From: Desulfocapsa sp.
GTDB lineage: Bacteria; Desulfobacterota; Desulfobulbia; Desulfobulbales; Desulfocapsaceae
Reading direction: 5' to 3'
Assembly: GCA_029935135.1 (NCBI GenBank)
Contig: JAOZKX010000187.1
Span: forward strand, 1-5,220
DNA length: 5,220 nucleotides
The position numbers were made by a program, and so were the translations under genes. The notes under the pieces are model-generated. The model was given only the letters and a program-made list of their open reading frames with translations. It did not search any database and was not told the DNA's origin. Within the stretch, counting starts at the first letter, position 1. Every line of letters starts with the position of its first letter. Below, one piece after another: positions 1 through 5,220 of this stretch.

Positions 1-77
1 TGGTAAATTTGTAATTGTTTGGATAAGGAAATTTTGTTCAATAAAATTGTATTATAAAAGTACATAGATATCAAATA

Positions 78-83
78 AGAGGG
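78..83 (+). promoter_or_regulatory. Shine-Dalgarno of the response regulator gene
   Basis: The sequence AGAGGG lies 6 bases before a GTG codon at 90 and directly abuts a TTG codon at 84. The spacing is good for GTG 90 and impossible for TTG 84, so this site decides the start. The rest of 1-77 is AT-rich; TATTAT (50-55) and TATAAA (53-58) resemble -10 boxes, but no -35 sits at proper spacing, so I do not call a promoter there. Confidence 0.7.
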
Positions 84-89
84 TTGCCG

Positions 90-1445
90 GTGGGCCGTGA
101 TAGAAAACAGATAACCATACTGGTTGTAGATGATGAGCAGGTACATCGCTACATGCTCAGTTCCATGTTCAAAGAATGGGGATGGAAATGTGTGGAAGCA
201 GATGATGGCCTGGTCGCAGTGGAAGCTGTGCAGAAATTTCCCTATGATGCCGTTCTTATGGATGTCCGCATGGCGAGGATGGATGGTATGGAGGCATTTT
301 CCCGCATCCATACAACACATCCAGCTCTTCCTGTTATTATAATGACAGCATACTCTTCTGTGGATGCTGCGGTGGAGGCCATTAAGCACGGTGCCTATTA
401 TTATCTCACCAAACCGCTTGATTTCGACCGTCTTCGTCTGACCCTTGAACGGGCTGTGGATCGTAAACAGGTTGAAGAAAAGAGGCAGGAACACAAAAGT
501 GCTGCTTCGGAGGTACAATCTTCTTCTATACTTGGAAATTCACTTCCCATTCAGGAACTTCTCGAGATGATTTCTTATGTTGCACCAACAGAAGCCACCG
601 TTCTGATTAGTGGAGAGTCAGGTACAGGCAAGGAGTTGGTTGCTGCGGAGTTGCATCGGAACAGTGAACGCGCAGAGGGACCTTTTATTCGTGTCAACTG
701 TGCTGCTCTTGCTGAAAATCTCCTGGAATCAGAGCTCTTTGGCCATGAAAAGGGTTCTTTTACCGGTGCAGATAAGCAGCGGGAAGGAAAGTTTGTGCAG
801 GCAGATGGTGGCACCCTGTTTCTCGATGAAATTGGAGAAACCAGTCAGGCCATGCAGGTGAAGCTGTTACGCGTCCTACAGGAGCATGAGCTGCAGCGGG
901 TTGGTGGTGATGAAACAATTTATACAGATGCACGAATTATTGCGGCCACAAATCGTAATTTGGAAGAAGAGGTGCGTGCTGGAAATTTCCGCGAAGATCT
1001 TTATTACCGTCTCAATGTGGTGACTGTTATGGTGCCGCCTTTGCGTGATCGTGGTGACGATGTCCGTATGCTCGTCCTCCATTTTGTCGATAAGTTTGCC
1101 GAAAAAAACAGACGCGTTGTCACCGGTATCACTCCTGAATGTATGGACTTACTGGCCTCGTATAATTGGCCAGGTAATGTGAGAGAGTTGGAAAATGCCA
1201 TTGAACGTGGCGTTATTCTCATGCGTGGCGAGCATTTGACTGAAAAAAGCCTGCCCATGCCAATACAGAAACAGGAACAGCAGGATAAGGGAACTGCTGA
1301 ATCTCCATCCTCTCTTCAGGAAGTAGAAAAAGTTATGATCTTAAAGACTCTGGAAGAAACGAACGGTAATAAAAGTGAGGCTGCAAGGCGACTTGGAATT
1401 ACCCGTAAAACATTACAGAATAAGTTACAGAAATATGAACAATAA
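90..1445 (+). CDS. Sigma-54-dependent NtrC-family response regulator (ZraR/AtoC-like)
   Basis: This is a two-component transcriptional activator. On phosphorylation by a histidine kinase it should oligomerise, bind upstream DNA and use ATP hydrolysis to open sigma-54 RNA polymerase complexes. Numbering from GTG 90 gives 451 residues, close to ZraR. Residues ~8-120 form the receiver: acidic pair D14/D15, phospho-acceptor D58 in LMDVRM, T86 and K108. A charged linker follows (~120-150). The AAA+ domain (~150-385) has Walker A GESGTGKE (175-182), the sigma-54 contact loop GSFTGA (222-227; Ser replaces the usual Ala), Walker B LFLDE with D246/E247, and arginines in REDLYYR (301-307). The C-terminus (~415-451) is a Fis-type HTH (NKSEAARRLGITRKTLQNKL). 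TTG 84 would add two residues but abuts the Shine-Dalgarno. The gene ends in tandem stops TAATGA. No partner kinase is visible; one could lie upstream of the window. The family assignment is firm; the signal and target genes are unknown, and I found no good sigma-54 promoter nearby. Confidence 0.95.
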   Translation: MGRDRKQITILVVDDEQVHRYMLSSMFKEWGWKCVEADDGLVAVEAVQKFPYDAVLMDVRMARMDGMEAFSRIHTTHPALPVIIMTAYSSVDAAVEAIKHGAYYYLTKPLDFDRLRLTLERAVDRKQVEEKRQEHKSAASEVQSSSILGNSLPIQELLEMISYVAPTEATVLISGESGTGKELVAAELHRNSERAEGPFIRVNCAALAENLLESELFGHEKGSFTGADKQREGKFVQADGGTLFLDEIGETSQAMQVKLLRVLQEHELQRVGGDETIYTDARIIAATNRNLEEEVRAGNFREDLYYRLNVVTVMVPPLRDRGDDVRMLVLHFVDKFAEKNRRVVTGITPECMDLLASYNWPGNVRELENAIERGVILMRGEHLTEKSLPMPIQKQEQQDKGTAESPSSLQEVEKVMILKTLEETNGNKSEAARRLGITRKTLQNKLQKYEQ

Positions 1446-1475
1446 TGACAATATGATGATAGAGATATGCATCGG

Positions 1476-1521
1476 TTGACTCTCTTCCGGTGCTGTGGTA
1501 ATCAAGTTATAGTTTTATAGT
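1476..1521 (+). promoter_or_regulatory. Weak candidate promoter region for the aminotransferase-hflX pair
   Basis: The gap after the response regulator contains TTGACT (1476-1481), a good -35-like hexamer, and two direct copies of TTATAGT (1507-1513 and 1515-1521), each containing the -10-like TATAGT. The spacings do not fit: about 26 bases from TTGACT to the first TATAGT. A shorter pairing with GGTAAT (1497-1502), preceded by an extended TG, has a 15-base spacer. A promoter for the next two genes is expected here, but none of these combinations is convincing. Confidence 0.2.
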
Positions 1522-1529
1522 GTTATTTC

Positions 1530-1565
1530 GGCTGAAGGATACTTTCCTTTGGCCTTCTTATTTTA
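1530..1565 (+). terminator. Hairpin with T-rich tail: terminator or leader attenuator
   Basis: Bases 1530-1539 (GGCTGAAGGA) can pair with 1545-1554 (TCCTTTGGCC) around the loop TACTT, giving a 10-bp stem with two G-U pairs. It is followed by TTCTTATTTTA, which is mostly T. This fits an intrinsic terminator for the response regulator gene. It ends only about 20 bases before the start of the aminotransferase gene and just ahead of that gene's Shine-Dalgarno. If the promoter lies at ~1476-1521, it would act instead as an attenuator or leader hairpin. The stem is modest in G+C, so termination strength is uncertain. Confidence 0.45.
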
Positions 1566-1572
1566 TAGAAGC

Positions 1573-1578
1573 AGGGAG
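1573..1578 (+). promoter_or_regulatory. Shine-Dalgarno of the aminotransferase gene
   Basis: AGGGAG lies 9 bases before ATG 1588. A rival in-frame TTG at 1549 has AAGGA 9 bases upstream, but both that box and that codon are buried in the 1530-1554 hairpin. Starting there would also add a basic 13-residue stretch with no recognisable family sequence, so ATG 1588 is preferred. Confidence 0.65.
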
Positions 1579-1587
1579 CGAAGACAA

Positions 1588-2898
1588 ATGAGGACTGATA
1601 TTGTACATATTGGTGCCGGCGAATTGACATATGAGATTCGTAATATTGTAAATGTTGGCACAAAACTTCAAAAATTAGGGCTGACCACCAATTGGGAAAA
1701 TATTGGTGATCCTATCATGAAGGGTGAGGAGATTCCTGCCTGGATGAAAGAGATTGTCGCTGATGCTGTTATGCAGAATGAGACCTATGGGTATTGCCCG
1801 ACCAAAGGTGTCCTTGCCACTCGCGAGTTTATAGCTGCAGAGACAAATAAGCGTGGTGGGGTACAGATTGATCCAGAGGATATTTTATTCTTTAATGGAT
1901 TGGGCGATGCTATTTCCAAGATATTTGGTTTTTTAAAGCGTACTGCCCGGGTACTTGTGCCCACACCCAGTTACACGACCCATTCTTCTGCAGAAGCAGC
2001 GCATGCAGGGGACAAGCCCCTGACTTATATTCTTGATCCCAACAATCACTGGTATCCCGATCTCGATGATCTGGAAAAATCGATCAAGTATAACCCTGCA
2101 GTTGCAGGGATTCTGATCATTAATCCTGATAATCCAACCGGAGCGGTGTATCCAACTCATATTCTGAAATCCATTGTTGAACTTGCCAGTCGATATGACC
2201 TCTTTATAGTCTGTGATGAGGTGTATCATAATATTGTCTATAACGGCACATCCACTTCGCCCTTGTCAGATGTCATTGGTGATGTACCTGCCATTGCCAT
2301 GCGCGGCATCTCTAAAGAAATGCCCTGGCCCGGATCGCGTTGCGGCTGGATAGAAGTCTATAATGGTGATAAAGATCCCATGTTTGCCAAGTACATCCGG
2401 TCTATCCTGAACGCGAAGATGGTGGAGGTCTGTTCCACAACCCTTCCCCAGAGCGTCTACCCGAAGCTTGTCCAGCATCCCGAATATCAGGGGTATCTTG
2501 ACGAACGGATTGCGCGATATGAAAGATTTTCAAACATTGCCTATGATACATTAAAAGATGTGAAGGGCGTTCTGGTCAATCGACCCAATGGTGCTTTCTA
2601 TATGAGTGTCTGTTTTGAGGATGGAGCCTTGAATCATAAGCAGGCACTGCCCATTGAAAATAAGGAGATCAGGGACATGATTGAATCTCTGGTTGCTCCT
2701 GCAGGAACATCCGTTGATAAGCGATTTGTCTATTATCTTCTTGGGGCAACCGGTGTCTGTGTGGTTCCTCTGACTTCATTTGCCACCGATCTCCAGGGAT
2801 TCAGGGTGACTCTCTTGGAGCGTAATGAAGATGTTTTCCGTCAAGTTTTTGCAACAATTGGCACATCAATCAAAGCCTATCTGGGGAGTTCCTCATAG
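1588..2898 (+). CDS. PLP-dependent aminotransferase, class I/II (fold type I)
   Basis: A cytoplasmic aspartate-aminotransferase-fold enzyme that should move an amino group from an amino acid to a 2-oxoacid through pyridoxal phosphate. From ATG 1588 it has 436 residues, somewhat longer than the usual ~400. Visible active-site elements in order: Y69 in TYGYCPTKG; the cofactor-phosphate loop GLGDA (104-108); N182 in NPDNPTG; D210 and Y213 in CDEVY; the Schiff-base lysine K243 in SKEMPWPGSR with R251 then GW; and R406 in FRVTLL, matching the arginine that holds the substrate alpha-carboxylate. All catalytic positions are present, so the enzyme should be active. The short segment between the lysine and PGSR, and the insertion around residues 350-385, look unlike classical AspC or AlaA, so I give no substrate or gene name. 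Its TAG stop overlaps the proposed hflX start, suggesting one transcript and coupled translation. A link between this enzyme and HflX function is not evident; co-transcription alone may explain the pairing. Confidence 0.93.
   Translation: MRTDIVHIGAGELTYEIRNIVNVGTKLQKLGLTTNWENIGDPIMKGEEIPAWMKEIVADAVMQNETYGYCPTKGVLATREFIAAETNKRGGVQIDPEDILFFNGLGDAISKIFGFLKRTARVLVPTPSYTTHSSAEAAHAGDKPLTYILDPNNHWYPDLDDLEKSIKYNPAVAGILIINPDNPTGAVYPTHILKSIVELASRYDLFIVCDEVYHNIVYNGTSTSPLSDVIGDVPAIAMRGISKEMPWPGSRCGWIEVYNGDKDPMFAKYIRSILNAKMVEVCSTTLPQSVYPKLVQHPEYQGYLDERIARYERFSNIAYDTLKDVKGVLVNRPNGAFYMSVCFEDGALNHKQALPIENKEIRDMIESLVAPAGTSVDKRFVYYLLGATGVCVVPLTSFATDLQGFRVTLLERNEDVFRQVFATIGTSIKAYLGSSS
2883..2888 (+). promoter_or_regulatory. 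Shine-Dalgarno proposed for hflX, inside the aminotransferase 3' end
   Basis: GGGGAG is a strong Shine-Dalgarno lying 6 bases before ATA 2895, within the last codons of the aminotransferase gene. No ATG, GTG or TTG lies at usable distance in the hflX frame. By contrast, ATG 3003 has GGAG directly touching it (no spacer) and no well-placed alternative. This site is the main positional evidence for initiation at 2895. Confidence 0.5.
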
Positions 2899-4523
2899 CA
2901 CTTGTCAGCGGGAATACCTCCGGACTGAAGAAAAATCAGCTCAAAGCGCTGGAACGACTTGCCGGAAAACGCGGGAGTAGGGATGATATTATCGGTCCGG
3001 AGATGGCCCGAGGGCTGTGTCAGCTTTCTGCTGAGTTGAATCGTCAGATAGGTATTCTTCTTCAGCGTTCAGGAAAGGTGGAAGCGGTCATTGTCGGTGA
3101 TTTTAAAGGAATCCTGATTCCCACCCTCTCTCATATCCGTAGTCGTGGACGCTTGAAGGGGTTACGGCTGGTGCATACCCATCTTGCCGGAGAAGATATC
3201 AGCGATGAAGATCTGATGGATCTTCTTTTTTTGCGGCTGGATATGCTCTCGGTTTTAAAAGTTACAGACGATGGATTGCCGGAAAGACTCTACTCTGTTC
3301 ATCTCCTCCCGGACTCACGCGATGGGAAAAACTGGGAATTCCTGCCTCCTGTTCACCCGGCAAATCAGGAGGATTCTTTTGAAGAATTTATCCATGCCCT
3401 GGAACATGAATTTACCAGGAAAGACCAGGGAACAGTTCTGGAAAAAGGGGAAGACAGGGCCATTCTGGTTTCTGTTTCCACAGAGTCACGAATGCAGGCG
3501 GAAGAATCTCTGGCCGAGCTGGTTGAATTAGCCCTTTCTGATGATATTATTGTGTTGCACACGGTTTTGCAGCGCCGGCGAAAGGTGAATCCCCGTTTTA
3601 TTCTTGGAAAGGGAAAACTCGCCGACATCATGATTCAGGCATTGCAGTTAAATGCCAACCTGTTGATTTTTAATCAGGAGTTAAATCCCTCTCAAATACG
3701 ATCCATCACTGATTACAGCGAGATGCGGGTTATCGACCGTACCCAGCTTATTCTTGATATCTTTGCCCATCGTGCTCTGTCAAGGGAGGGTAAGCTGCAG
3801 GTGGAGATGGCACAACTCAAATATATGCTGCCTAGACTTTCCTCCCGTGATGATGCCCTTTCCAGGTTAACCGGAGGAATAGGTGCCAGAGGGCCAGGAG
3901 AAACAAAGCTAGAGATCGATAGGCGGCGCATTAATGACCGGCTGGCCAGACTCACGCGTGAGTTAAAGAAAGTGAGTAAGGAGCGTTATCAGCGAAGATC
4001 CAGACGCCGGAAAAAGGAATTGCCGGTACTCTCTCTTGTGGGCTATACCAACGCCGGAAAATCAACACTGCTCAACACTCTGACTAAAAGCAAGATAGTA
4101 GCAGAGGATAAACTCTTTGCAACCCTCGATCCCACCAGTCGTCGTTTGCGCTTTCCCCAGGATATGGAAGTTTTACTCACCGATACCGTGGGATTTATTC
4201 GTCATCTGCCAGCAGATTTATTGCAGGCATTTTCCGCTACACTGGAAGAACTGGAAGAGGCCGATCTGCTGGTGCATGTGATAGATGTCTCCAATCCGGT
4301 TTTTCGTGAGCAGATGCTGGTGGTTGAAGATTTGCTCCGTAAATTGGATCTTGGTGCTATCCCGTGTATGAAGGTATTTAACAAAGTTGACCGGATTGCA
4401 GATAATGGGAGATTGTTGGCGGATGTGGAGCGGGAAGGCGTGGCGATCAGCGCTCTTGATGCAAAAAGCCTGACCCCATTTTTACAAAGAGCGCAGCAGG
4501 TTATGGGGAAAATCCTGCATTAG
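2895..4523 (+). CDS. hflX: GTPase HflX (ribosome-splitting factor), probable non-canonical ATA start
   Basis: HflX is a translational GTPase-superfamily protein (Obg/HflX group) that binds the large subunit and, in studied bacteria, splits stalled or hibernating ribosomes after stress. From 2895 it has 542 residues, like the long HflX forms; E. coli HflX has 426. Domains: N-terminal extension (~1-185) opening with SGNTSGLKKNQLKALERL; HflX N-domain (~188-300) with KVNPRFILGKGK (230-241); helical linker with QVEMAQLKY (302-310) and the signature GGIGARGPGETKLE (327-340); an arginine/lysine-rich stretch before the G domain; then G1 GYTNAGKS (383-390), switch-I LFATLDPT (407-414), G3 DTVGF (430-434), G4 NKVD (496-499) and G5 SALDAK (519-524). 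The GTPase appears intact. The first ordinary start is ATG 3003 (506 residues), but the frame is open back to a stop at 2826 and the 36 residues before 3003 look like genuine HflX N-terminus. ATA 2895 overlaps the preceding TAG stop as ATAG behind GGGGAG. The product call is near certain; the start is an inference. Confidence 0.95.
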   Translation: MALVSGNTSGLKKNQLKALERLAGKRGSRDDIIGPEMARGLCQLSAELNRQIGILLQRSGKVEAVIVGDFKGILIPTLSHIRSRGRLKGLRLVHTHLAGEDISDEDLMDLLFLRLDMLSVLKVTDDGLPERLYSVHLLPDSRDGKNWEFLPPVHPANQEDSFEEFIHALEHEFTRKDQGTVLEKGEDRAILVSVSTESRMQAEESLAELVELALSDDIIVLHTVLQRRRKVNPRFILGKGKLADIMIQALQLNANLLIFNQELNPSQIRSITDYSEMRVIDRTQLILDIFAHRALSREGKLQVEMAQLKYMLPRLSSRDDALSRLTGGIGARGPGETKLEIDRRRINDRLARLTRELKKVSKERYQRRSRRRKKELPVLSLVGYTNAGKSTLLNTLTKSKIVAEDKLFATLDPTSRRLRFPQDMEVLLTDTVGFIRHLPADLLQAFSATLEELEEADLLVHVIDVSNPVFREQMLVVEDLLRKLDLGAIPCMKVFNKVDRIADNGRLLADVEREGVAISALDAKSLTPFLQRAQQVMGKILH

Positions 4524-4546
4524 AAGAGTCGTATAGTGAAACGAGA
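4524..4546. other. Short convergent intergenic gap
   Basis: Only 23 bases separate the hflX stop from the stop of the opposite-strand PilZ gene. The segment contains a weak bulged pairing (AGTCGT with ACGAGACT) and no T-run on either strand, so no intrinsic terminator can be supported. Transcripts of the two genes may overlap at their 3' ends. Confidence 0.5.
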
Positions 4547-5044
4547 CTAAGGTTGCAGGTAAAAGCCGAGATCCTTACCAAGCTGAGCGTTGTCTACAAA
4601 CTCACATCCAATAATATTTTTCTTACGAATGGATTTGACCACAACATCTTTGGCGATCGGAGTGCCTTTCTTATTGTCCAGGGTAAAAGTGATACGCGCC
4701 TGCTGTCCCTTGCTGATGTTATGTATCCCTGAAACGGTGAATCCTACACCACTGCGGGAAATATTAAAAAGCTGCATTCTCCCGCCTCCACTGTCACCAG
4801 ATGAGTTGATAGTATAAAAACCGATGAGTTTAGTTTGTTTTCGATAGTGTCTCCTGAAATCAAGCGAAACGATAAAGACACAGCCGCAACCACAACGAGT
4901 TTTTAGAGTATGGTTGATATTACGGAATTTTCCAACAGAAATAATTTTAACGATATTGCATTCGGGGCAGCGGATTGAAGCTGTATTGTTTCCTGTTACA
5001 AAGGTGTTTTGAACCTTCATTCCACTTTTTCGTTTTGTAAGCAT
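4547..5044 (-). CDS. PilZ-domain protein with N-terminal zinc-ribbon-like cysteine cluster
   Basis: A small soluble protein (165 residues, no signal peptide or membrane segment seen), probably a cyclic-di-GMP receptor. From ATG 5044, residues 26-55 carry CPEC (26-29) and CGCGC (51-55), five cysteines arranged like a zinc ribbon. The PilZ domain follows (~62-163) with both cyclic-di-GMP motifs: RRHYR (64-68, fitting RxxxR) and NISRSG (94-99, fitting [D/N]xSxxG). It ends with the typical strand IGCEF (145-149). With both ligand motifs intact, binding is likely. PilZ proteins couple cyclic-di-GMP to motility, polysaccharide or regulatory outputs, but nothing here shows which. An upstream in-frame TTG (5065) would add seven residues; ATG 5044 is chosen because AGAGG lies 7 bases before it. 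The gene is monocistronic within the window, convergent with hflX, and preceded by unusually structured DNA. The domain call is strong; metal binding is inferred from cysteine spacing only. Confidence 0.9.
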   Translation of the reverse strand: MLTKRKSGMKVQNTFVTGNNTASIRCPECNIVKIISVGKFRNINHTLKTRCGCGCVFIVSLDFRRHYRKQTKLIGFYTINSSGDSGGGRMQLFNISRSGVGFTVSGIHNISKGQQARITFTLDNKKGTPIAKDVVVKSIRKKNIIGCEFVDNAQLGKDLGFYLQP

Positions 5045-5051
5045 TTGTGAA

Positions 5052-5056
5052 CCTCT
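5052..5056 (-). promoter_or_regulatory. Shine-Dalgarno of the PilZ gene
   Basis: On the minus strand AGAGG lies 7 bases before ATG 5044. It overlaps by two bases the TTCCAG repeat copy at 5055-5060, so base pairing or protein binding at that repeat could affect ribosome access. Confidence 0.7.
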
Positions 5057-5100
5057 GGAACGCAATCTAGGTGCCTGGAAAAAATTGTGATTGGCTGGAA
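5055..5100 (+). repeat. Three CTGGAA direct repeats at exact 20-bp intervals
   Basis: CTGGAA occurs at 5055-5060, 5075-5080 and 5095-5100, each start 20 bases after the last, about two helical turns. A fourth copy, inverted (TTCCAG), lies at 5106-5111. The first copy touches the PilZ ribosome binding site. Such phasing would place the repeats on one face of the DNA, as in an operator array; a base-pairing role in the RNA leader is the other reading. Confidence 0.6.
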
Positions 5101-5113
5101 GTTTTTTCCAGGC
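5073..5113. repeat. Perfect 12-bp inverted repeat in the PilZ gene leader
   Basis: GCCTGGAAAAAA (5073-5084) is exactly complementary to TTTTTTCCAGGC (5102-5113), with a 17-base loop. The 5102-5113 arm can alternatively form a 6-bp hairpin with 5095-5100 across a 5-base loop. No T-run follows the stem on either strand, so it is not a classical intrinsic terminator. It lies about 30 bases ahead of the PilZ start and would be within the leader RNA if the promoter at 5130-5158 is used. Confidence 0.7.
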
Positions 5114-5129
5114 TTGAACCCGATTGTTA

Positions 5130-5158
5130 ATTATCTCTCATCGACTTTGTTTTGTTAT
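5130..5158 (-). promoter_or_regulatory. Candidate sigma-70 promoter of the PilZ gene
   Basis: On the minus strand ATAACA (5158-5153, 4 of 6 matches to TTGACA) and GATAAT (5135-5130, 5 of 6 matches to TATAAT) are separated by exactly 17 bases. Transcription would begin near 5123, giving a leader of about 80 bases that contains the inverted repeat. Chance matches are easy in AT-rich DNA, hence the low confidence. Confidence 0.35.
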
Positions 5159-5189
5159 TTTGATTGTATCAATTCATGGAATTATTGCC

Positions 5190-5207
5190 ATAGGTAAAAA
5201 TACCTAT
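5190..5207. promoter_or_regulatory. Operator-like inverted repeat ATAGGTA-AAAA-TACCTAT
   Basis: Two perfect 7-base arms flank AAAA. Each arm, read on its own strand, is TACCTAT and fits the NarL/NarP heptamer TACYYMT, but the arms diverge with a 4-base spacer instead of facing each other across 2 bases. Its centre is about 75 bases upstream of the predicted PilZ start of transcription, a usual activator position. It might equally serve a divergent gene to the right of the window. A smaller palindrome, AATTC-ATG-GAATT (5171-5183), lies next to it. Confidence 0.4.
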
Positions 5208-5220
5208 TTGGGTGCGGTTG

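Noticed and set aside
1..83. 3' end of an upstream histidine kinase gene
   Set aside because: Several stop codons occur in this AT-rich stretch and no kinase residues can be recognised; a kinase further upstream is possible but not visible.
84..86. TTG as the response regulator start
   Set aside because: It directly abuts the Shine-Dalgarno AGAGGG (78-83); GTG 90 has a proper 6-base spacer and the receiver domain is complete from there.
575..1258. Open frames on the minus strand within the response regulator gene
   Set aside because: They are low-complexity shadows of a strongly conserved plus-strand gene and have no ribosome binding sites or recognisable domains.
1549..1587. N-terminal extension of the aminotransferase from TTG 1549
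   Set aside because: The codon and its only Shine-Dalgarno lie inside a stable hairpin with a T-rich tail, the 13 added residues are basic and not family-like, and ATG 1588 has a good AGGGAG.
1446..1587. Sigma-54 (-24/-12) promoter controlled by the neighbouring response regulator
   Set aside because: No GG-N10-GC pair with reasonable flanks was found in this gap, nor upstream of the PilZ gene in 5066-5220, so autoregulation by this activator cannot be supported here.
4496..4518. GCAGG/CCTGC hairpin at the 3' end of hflX as a terminator
   Set aside because: The stem is only 5 bp with a 13-base loop and is followed by ATTAGAAG, not a T-run.
5045..5065. Seven-residue extension of the PilZ protein from TTG 5065
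   Set aside because: The true Shine-Dalgarno AGAGG (5052-5056) lies within this extension at ideal distance from ATG 5044.
5073..5113. 12-bp inverted repeat as an intrinsic terminator
   Set aside because: The A/T run lies inside the stem and no T-run follows the stem on either strand; the position just ahead of a start codon also argues against simple termination.

Overview
The window looks like ordinary chromosome of a Gram-negative bacterium, most likely a Desulfobacterota (former Deltaproteobacteria) member, possibly Desulfobulbales-like. That guess rests on four things: a sigma-54 response regulator, a long HflX with an N-terminal GNTSGLK-type extension, a zinc-ribbon-like PilZ protein, and moderate G+C with AT-rich intergenic DNA. 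It is made from protein style alone, with no database search.

Layout. Positions 1-89 are an AT-rich leader with a Shine-Dalgarno just before gene 1. Gene 1 (90-1445, +) is an NtrC/ZraR-type response regulator with receiver, AAA+ and Fis-type HTH domains. A 142-base gap follows. It holds weak promoter-like boxes and a 10-bp hairpin with a T-rich tail (1530-1565), which could be a terminator or a leader attenuator. Gene 2 (1588-2898, +) is a fold-type-I PLP aminotransferase of unknown substrate. Gene 3 is the ribosome-splitting GTPase HflX (+), ending at 4523. Its first ordinary start codon is ATG 3003, but the open frame continues upstream with HflX-like sequence. The best-supported start is a non-canonical ATA at 2895 that overlaps the gene 2 stop as ATAG. 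Genes 2 and 3 therefore look translationally coupled. Gene 4 (4547-5044, -) converges on hflX with 23 bases between the stops and encodes a small cysteine-rich/PilZ protein, a probable cyclic-di-GMP receptor.

The region upstream of gene 4 (5045-5220) is the most structured non-coding stretch. It has a candidate sigma-70 promoter, a perfect 12-bp inverted repeat, three CTGGAA copies at exactly 20-bp intervals (the nearest touching the ribosome binding site), and a perfect 7-bp inverted repeat whose halves match the NarL heptamer consensus. I see no mobile element, CRISPR array, tRNA or rRNA. Apart from the likely co-expression of the aminotransferase and hflX, nothing shows that the four genes form one system. 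The observations most worth following up are the hflX start and the architecture upstream of the PilZ gene.
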